64,000 nucleotides of DNA. Origin: Actinomycetes bacterium. Its GTDB lineage: Bacteria > Actinomycetota > Acidimicrobiia > Acidimicrobiales > Microtrichaceae. Below, in pieces: positions 59,813 through 64,000 of the stretch; the first letter of the stretch is position 1; each line of letters opens with the position of its first letter. Where the stretch lies: assembly GCA_024222295.1 (NCBI GenBank), contig JAAEPF010000017.1, positions 186,001 to 250,000 of the forward strand, given 5' to 3'. The notes under the pieces were generated by a model. That model saw only the letters and a list, made by a program, of their open reading frames with translations. It was not told the origin of the DNA and searched no databases. Position numbers and translations under genes: made by a program.

Positions 59813-60979
59813 GTGAACAACGACGCAGCAATGAGGGACCTGGCAGCTGCACTGCCGGTACCCGAGTTCGACGACACGCCGTTCGTGCAGCCGCCGCCAT
59901 TGTCGGAGGCCACGGTCGCGATCGTGACCACCGCCGGTCTGCGCACCACCGATGGCGACGGCTGGGCTCCGGACTCCGATCCGTCCTACCGGATCATTCC
60001 CTCCGGTGAGCGCGACCTGCAGCTGTCGCACTGGTCACCCAACTTCGACCGCGTCGGCATCGCGGCCGACCTCAACGTGGCCTACCCGGCGGACCGGCTC
60101 GAAGAAATGGCGGCCGAAGGAGTGATAGGTGCGGTCGGATCGCACCATGTGTCGTTCACCGGCAACCAGGACGATTCGGTCACCAAGGTGAGACTCGAGA
60201 CAGGCCCGAGGGCAGCGGCCGAACTGAAGGCCAAGGGCATCGACGTCGTGCTGCTCACCCCGGTTTGACCGCTCTGCTCGCGCACCGTGTGTGCGCTCGC
60301 CCATGTGTTCGAGTCCGCGGGCATAGCGACGGTGTCGCTGGTGTCGGTGCTCGACGTCGCGCAGCGAACCCAGCCGCCGCGCGCCCTCTATGCGGAGTTC
60401 CCGCTCGGCCGCCCGCTCGGCAAGCCGCTGGATGCACCGTTCCAGCGACGGGTGCTGGACGCTGCATTCGGGTTGCTCGACGCACCGGAAGGGCCAGTGC
60501 TCGAGACGTTCCCCGAGGTAATCACCTCCGAGGTCGACAACGCCGTTGCCTGCTCGCTTCCGCCGCGCATGGATCCCGATCTCCCCGCCGCGGTCGACGA
60601 GGCCCGTGCTCTTCGCGACGCATGGGACCGCGCGACCGCCGCAACCGGGCGCACTTCGGTGGGCCGCACGGTCGACGCCGACGGGATTCCCGGCGTGCTC
60701 GAGGCGTTCCAGCGGATCGCGGACGGTGCCGACTGGACCGAAGCACAGCTTCCCGGCCTTCCGATCGAAGTCGTGCACGACGTGCGCTCCTACTACGAGG
60801 AGCTCTGTGTCGAACTGGTACAGGGCGCGCCCGAGGCCTGGGCTGCCGAGCACTGGTTCTACGAGGAGACCGAAGCCGGCAAGCTGGTCCAGGCGGCCCG
60901 GCGTTCCATGCGCGACAACGGCGCTCCGGGCCTGTTGTGGTTCTACATGGCGCCGGCCGAGCGCAGTCCCGACGACTGA
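59813..60979 (+). CDS. GrdB-family reductase-like selenoprotein (TGA at 60266-60268 read as Sec)
   Basis: A 388-residue protein if the TGA is read as Sec152; read normally it would appear as two unrelated short frames. The first half (VAIVTTAGLRTTDGDGW, SHWSPNFDRVGIAADLNVAYP, GVIGAVGSHHVSFTGNQDD) and the second half (FESAGIATVSLVSVLDVA) match the glycine/betaine/sarcosine/proline reductase selenoprotein B family, whose active site is a UxxC pair. Here the junction reads LLTPVUPLCSRTVCALAH, giving U-P-L-C. GTG 59813 starts it; GTG 59774 is an alternative. A hairpin follows the TGA. It is divergent from the ArsM-like selenoprotein and 76 bases upstream of tRNA-Sec. The exact substrate is unknown; a variant without partner Grd subunits is likely. 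Confidence 0.88.
60280..60296 (+). promoter_or_regulatory. SECIS-like hairpin of the GrdB-family selenoprotein
   Basis: A 6-bp stem GCGCAC (60280-60285) / GTGCGC (60291-60296) closes a 5-base loop CGTGT, 11 bases after the Sec TGA. The spacing from TGA to the loop (17 bases) and the GU in the loop fit bacterial SECIS rules. It lacks the bulged U seen in the neighbouring methyltransferase, but shares the loop sequence CCGTGT with it. Confidence 0.6.
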
Positions 60980-61055
60980 CGCCGCCGGCGTCCGCGCCGC
61001 ACCGGCGCCCGACTGCCCGCAACCCAGTGCCGCTGCCGGTGCTACGTTGCACCGC

Positions 61056-61148
61056 GGAGACGACCGAGTGCCTGGTGGCCTCCGCGGCCTTCAAAGCCGC
61101 TGGCACCCAATGCGGGTGTGGGGGGTTCGATTCCCTCCGTCTCCGCCA
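61056..61148 (+). tRNA. selC: tRNA-Sec (anticodon TCA), with encoded CCA
   Basis: Starts GGAGACG and ends CGTCTCC, G73, CCA at 61148. The anticodon arm GCGGC-CTTCAAA-GCCGC carries TCA, which reads UGA. A long variable arm has the stem GCACCC/GGGTGT, as in selenocysteine and other class II tRNAs. The T-arm is GGGGG-TTCGATT-CCCTC. I count 7 acceptor pairs and 5 T-stem pairs, 12 in total, against the 13 (8+5) of most bacterial tRNA-Sec; the eighth position is an unpaired A. The D-arm is less clear by eye (GCC-TGGT-GGC). It lies between the GrdB-like selenoprotein and selD, probably transcribed with them. Confidence 0.93.
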
Positions 61149-61169
61149 CCGCCGACGATGGGCGGGCCG

Positions 61170-62225
61170 ATGACCGCTGCGGACGCTCCCACTCCGAAGC
61201 TCACCGCCTTCTCGCGGGGAGCGGGCTGTGGCTGCAAGCTCTCCTCGGCCGAGCTGCATGCCGCCCTCGACTCGATGGCCCTGCCGTTGCCGAGTTCACC
61301 GGGCGTGCTCGTGGGCGCGGGCACATCTGACGACGCCGGTGTGTTCCGCCTCGGTGATGATCTCGCGATCGTGCAGACGCTCGACTTCTTCACGCCGATC
61401 GTGGATGACGCGCACACCTGGGGGCGCATCGCCGCCACCAACGCGCTGAGCGACGTGTGGGCGATGGGCGGGCGGCCGGTCACGGCGATGAACATCGTGG
61501 GCTGGCCCCGCGACACACTCGACTGGTCGCTGCTCGGCGAGGTGCTCGACGGCGCCGCCGTGGTGCTCGACGAAGCCGGCTGCGCGGTCGTTGGCGGCCA
61601 TTCGATCGACGACGCCGAACCGAAGTTCGGCGTGAGCGTCACCGGAGTGACCCATCCCGACCAGGTGCTGCGCAACTCGGCTGGTAGTGCCGGCGACTCG
61701 TTGGTGCTCACCAAGCCGCTGGGGGTGGGTGTTCTCACCACAGCTGTGAAGCGGGGCCTCGCCGGCGACGAGGCCGAGGACCTGGCCGTTGAGTGGATGT
61801 GCACCCCCAACGGCGACGCCAGTGAGGTTGCCGTGTCGGCGGGGCTCAAGTGCGCCACCGATGTGACCGGTTTCGGCTTCATCGGGCACCTCGGCGAAGT
61901 GCTCTCGGCCTCGGAACTGGACGCCGTGATCGAACCGGCTGCAGTGCCCGTGCTCGACGGCGTACGCGACGCTGTGGCTGCGGGCGGTGTACCCGGCGGC
62001 ACGCAGCGAAACCTCGATGACACCGAGTACGTGGACTGGGGCGGCGTCGACGAGATCGACCGGGTCGTGCTCTGCGATGCCCAGACCTCCGGTGGCCTGC
62101 TGATGGCGGTTCCGGCGGGCCGACTCGCTGATGTGACCGGATCGCTGGGCCCCGGTGCGTCCTGGGTCGTCGGTGAGCTGACGGAGCGAGCCAGGCCTGG
62201 TCGATCAGAAGTGCGGTTCCGGTGA
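61170..62225 (+). CDS. selD: Selenophosphate synthase
   Basis: A 351-residue enzyme that makes selenophosphate from selenide and ATP, the selenium donor for Sec-tRNA. SRGAGCGCKLSSAEL is the N-terminal catalytic loop; the first Cys and the Lys are the essential residues, here Cys, so SelD is not itself a selenoprotein. VGAGTSDDAGVFRLGDDLAIVQTLDFFTPIVDD carries the Mg/ATP Asp residues, and the later VGGHSIDDAEPKFGVSVTG is the second AIRS/PurM domain. ATG 61170 has GGGCGGG three bases before it; ATG 61158 is less likely. The stop overlaps the selA GTG by 4 bases (GTGA). Confidence 0.96.
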   Translation: MTAADAPTPKLTAFSRGAGCGCKLSSAELHAALDSMALPLPSSPGVLVGAGTSDDAGVFRLGDDLAIVQTLDFFTPIVDDAHTWGRIAATNALSDVWAMGGRPVTAMNIVGWPRDTLDWSLLGEVLDGAAVVLDEAGCAVVGGHSIDDAEPKFGVSVTGVTHPDQVLRNSAGSAGDSLVLTKPLGVGVLTTAVKRGLAGDEAEDLAVEWMCTPNGDASEVAVSAGLKCATDVTGFGFIGHLGEVLSASELDAVIEPAAVPVLDGVRDAVAAGGVPGGTQRNLDDTEYVDWGGVDEIDRVVLCDAQTSGGLLMAVPAGRLADVTGSLGPGASWVVGELTERARPGRSEVRFR

Positions 62226-63610
62226 GTGACATCACGCAGCCGCGGGACCTGCCTCAGGTGGACGTGCTCGCACGCAGTGCCGATGGGCTCGCTCCGGCTC
62301 CGGTGGTGCGTACCGAGGCGCGGCGCATCATCGACGACGCCCGCGAGCACCTGGCAACAGCATCGACCACCACCGAGGCGCTGCAAAGGGCCCTTGCGGA
62401 TGCGGTCCTCGCTCGCGGGCCGCTGCGACCCGTGGTCAACGCCACCGGTGTGATGCTTCACACCAACCTGGGGCGCGCGCCGCTGGCCCCGTTGCAGGAG
62501 AGCGACTCGGGGCTCGCCACGGTGCCAATCGAGATGGACCTGTCGGGTGGCCGCCGCGCGGGGCGCCTCGGCGGTCTCGAAGCCGACATCAGCGAACTCG
62601 CCGGTGCCGAGTCGGCTCTGGTCGTGAACAACAACGCTGGGGCCGTCCTACTGGCACTGACAGCCCTCGCTCGCGGAGGTGAAGTTGTCGTATCGCGGGG
62701 TCAGCTGGTCGAGATCGGTGGTTCGTTCCGCGTGCCCGACATCGTCAGCCAGGGCGGAGCCGTCATGCGCGAGGTCGGCACCACCAACCGCACACACCTG
62801 GCCGACTACCGCTCCGCGATCGGTGACGACACCCAGGTGCTGCTAGAGGTCCACCCGTCCAACTTCGCGCAGCTCGGCTTCGTGAAGTCGGTGCCCACGC
62901 GCGACCTGGCCAAGCTGGCCGACAGTCATGGCTTGCACATGGTTCACGACATCGGCTCGGGCCTGGTCGACGCGCACACCCCCTGGTTGGACGGCGCTCC
63001 GCCCGACTTCCTTCGCGACGAGCCGGCGGCGCGGCAGTCGATCGAGGCCGGTGCACACGTCGTGACCTTCAGCGGCGACAAGCTCCTGGGCGGCCCACAG
63101 GCAGGCATCCTCGTTGGTGAGAAGGCTCGCATGGAGCGGATCCGGCGCCACCCACTGGCCAGGGCGCTGCGCTACGACAAGCTGCGCGCCGCGCAGTTGC
63201 ACGCCGCGGTGCGTGCACATCTCGACCGCACCGCCGCCGAATCAGTGCCGTTCTGGCAGATGGCCACAGCCGCGCCGGCTGACCTGGAGGCTCGGGCGGC
63301 AGCGTTGGTGGCCCGGTTGCAGCCGACCGCGGCCGAGGTGGTGCAGTTCGACGACTCCGCCGGGGCCGGCTCCGCTGCCAACCGACCGATCGACGGCCGG
63401 GCGGTGGCGTTGTCGGTCCATGACCCCCGGGCCGTTGCGGCCGCCCTGCGCGCAGGGCCGACACCGGTGCTGGCTGTCGTGCGCTCGGGCACGGTGCAGT
63501 TGTCCATGCGCACCATCGACCCTGCGACGGATGAGCTCGTGGCCGAGGCTGTGCTCCACGCCGTCGCCAGCCCTGTCGGCGGCAGCCCTGTCGGCGGGAG
63601 AACCGATTGA
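62222..63610 (+). CDS. selA: L-seryl-tRNA(Sec) selenium transferase
   Basis: A 462-residue PLP enzyme that converts Ser-tRNA-Sec to Sec-tRNA-Sec. The N-terminal tRNA-binding region includes PVVNATGVMLHTNLGRAPLA, a hallmark of SelA. The PLP lysine lies in VVTFSGDKLLGGPQAGILVG and the aspartate/glycine helix in HMVHDIGSGLVD. The ends match the family. GTG 62222 start inside selD; the TGA is overlapped by the TTG of selB by 3 bases, so selD-selA-selB are translationally coupled. Confidence 0.96.
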   Translation: MSDITQPRDLPQVDVLARSADGLAPAPVVRTEARRIIDDAREHLATASTTTEALQRALADAVLARGPLRPVVNATGVMLHTNLGRAPLAPLQESDSGLATVPIEMDLSGGRRAGRLGGLEADISELAGAESALVVNNNAGAVLLALTALARGGEVVVSRGQLVEIGGSFRVPDIVSQGGAVMREVGTTNRTHLADYRSAIGDDTQVLLEVHPSNFAQLGFVKSVPTRDLAKLADSHGLHMVHDIGSGLVDAHTPWLDGAPPDFLRDEPAARQSIEAGAHVVTFSGDKLLGGPQAGILVGEKARMERIRRHPLARALRYDKLRAAQLHAAVRAHLDRTAAESVPFWQMATAAPADLEARAAALVARLQPTAAEVVQFDDSAGAGSAANRPIDGRAVALSVHDPRAVAAALRAGPTPVLAVVRSGTVQLSMRTIDPATDELVAEAVLHAVASPVGGSPVGGRTD

Positions 63611-64000
63611 TCGTCGCCACGGCGGGCCACGTCGACCACGGCAAGTCCACGCTCGTGCGCCTGCTCACGGGCATCGACCCGGACCGGTGGCAGGAGGAGA
63701 AGCGCCGGGGCCTCACCATCGACCTGGGGTTCGCGTCCATGGAGATGGAGATCCCCGGCGGACCGTCCGTGCTGGGATTCGTGGACGTGCCCGGTCATCG
63801 CCGCTTCGTGCCGAACATGCTGGCGGGCTGCGGCTCGGTTGACATGGCGTTGCTGGTGGTGTCGGCCCGCGAAGGCTGGATGCCGCAGACCGAGGAGCAC
63901 CTGGCGATCCTCGACCTTCTCGGCGTGCACTCGGCCGTGGTGGCAATCACCCATGCCGACACCGTCGATCCCGACACGGTGGAGCTGGCCAAGCTCGAGG
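63607..64000 (+). CDS. selB: Selenocysteine-specific elongation factor SelB (C-terminus outside window)
   Basis: The first 131 residues of the GTPase that carries Sec-tRNA to the ribosome and reads the SECIS. TTG 63607 gives IVATAGHVDHGKSTLVRLLTG (G1/P-loop), DRWQEEKRRGLTIDLGFA (switch 1), FVDVPGHRRFVPNMLAG (switch 2) and THAD, the G4 box, where the family usually has TKAD or NKAD. The SelB-specific EEKRRGLTIDLGF is clear. The domain 4 winged helices that bind the SECIS lie beyond the window. Confidence 0.96.
   Translation, partial: MIVATAGHVDHGKSTLVRLLTGIDPDRWQEEKRRGLTIDLGFASMEMEIPGGPSVLGFVDVPGHRRFVPNMLAGCGSVDMALLVVSAREGWMPQTEEHLAILDLLGVHSAVVAITHADTVDPDTVELAKLE

Overview
The window is high-GC, gene-dense DNA from an actinobacterium. 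I infer an Acidimicrobiia-like lineage from the gene content: DUF3556, a fused FadE34-like acyl-CoA dehydrogenase, actinobacterial DUF4389, DUF427 and PPOX proteins, many lipoproteins, and a complete selenocysteine pathway. That placement is a judgement from families, not a computed phylogeny. Most genes are ordinary chromosomal metabolism: lipases and esterases, acyl-CoA dehydrogenases, FAD and F420/FMN oxidoreductases, SAM methyltransferases and small regulators.

Layout. 1-2.8 kb: three minus-strand lipoproteins. 3.1-6.5 kb: two regulated modules, a membrane protein with MarR and a divergent MDR oxidoreductase/TetR pair, each with visible palindromic operators. 6.5-13.6 kb: methyltransferase, MFS exporter, serine hydrolase, MmsA-type aldehyde dehydrogenase and a tandem TMEM175-like channel. 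13.6-21.1 kb: a minus-strand surface/secretion island rich in tandem duplications, with two repeat-containing lipoproteins, a secretory lipase, and a SipW-type signal peptidase with two paralogous small exported proteins and a Thr-linker protein. 21.4-30.2 kb: propeller-like protein, a DUF3556 / FAD oxidoreductase / acyl-CoA dehydrogenase operon, amino-acid permease and DUF4389 protein. 30.4-33.5 kb: a candidate restriction-modification cassette whose adenine methyltransferase is split into two genes in permuted order. 33.6-58.9 kb: mixed catabolic and redox genes, including a YceI/cytochrome c/copper monooxygenase fusion, plus two decayed pseudogenes.

58.9-64.0 kb is the most interesting part: a selenium locus. 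tRNA-Sec, selD, selA and the start of selB lie in one tight plus-strand run. Immediately upstream are two divergent genes that each contain an in-frame TGA followed by a SECIS-like hairpin: an ArsM-like methyltransferase (Sec at residue 215, in LWTAUIAGG) and a GrdB-family reductase-like protein (Sec at residue 152, in a UxxC motif). Standard ORF calling truncates the first and splits the second. Reading the TGAs as selenocysteine restores full-length family members, and the decoding machinery is next door. This gives a self-contained selenoprotein module: two substrates of the Sec pathway beside the genes that make Sec-tRNA and insert it.
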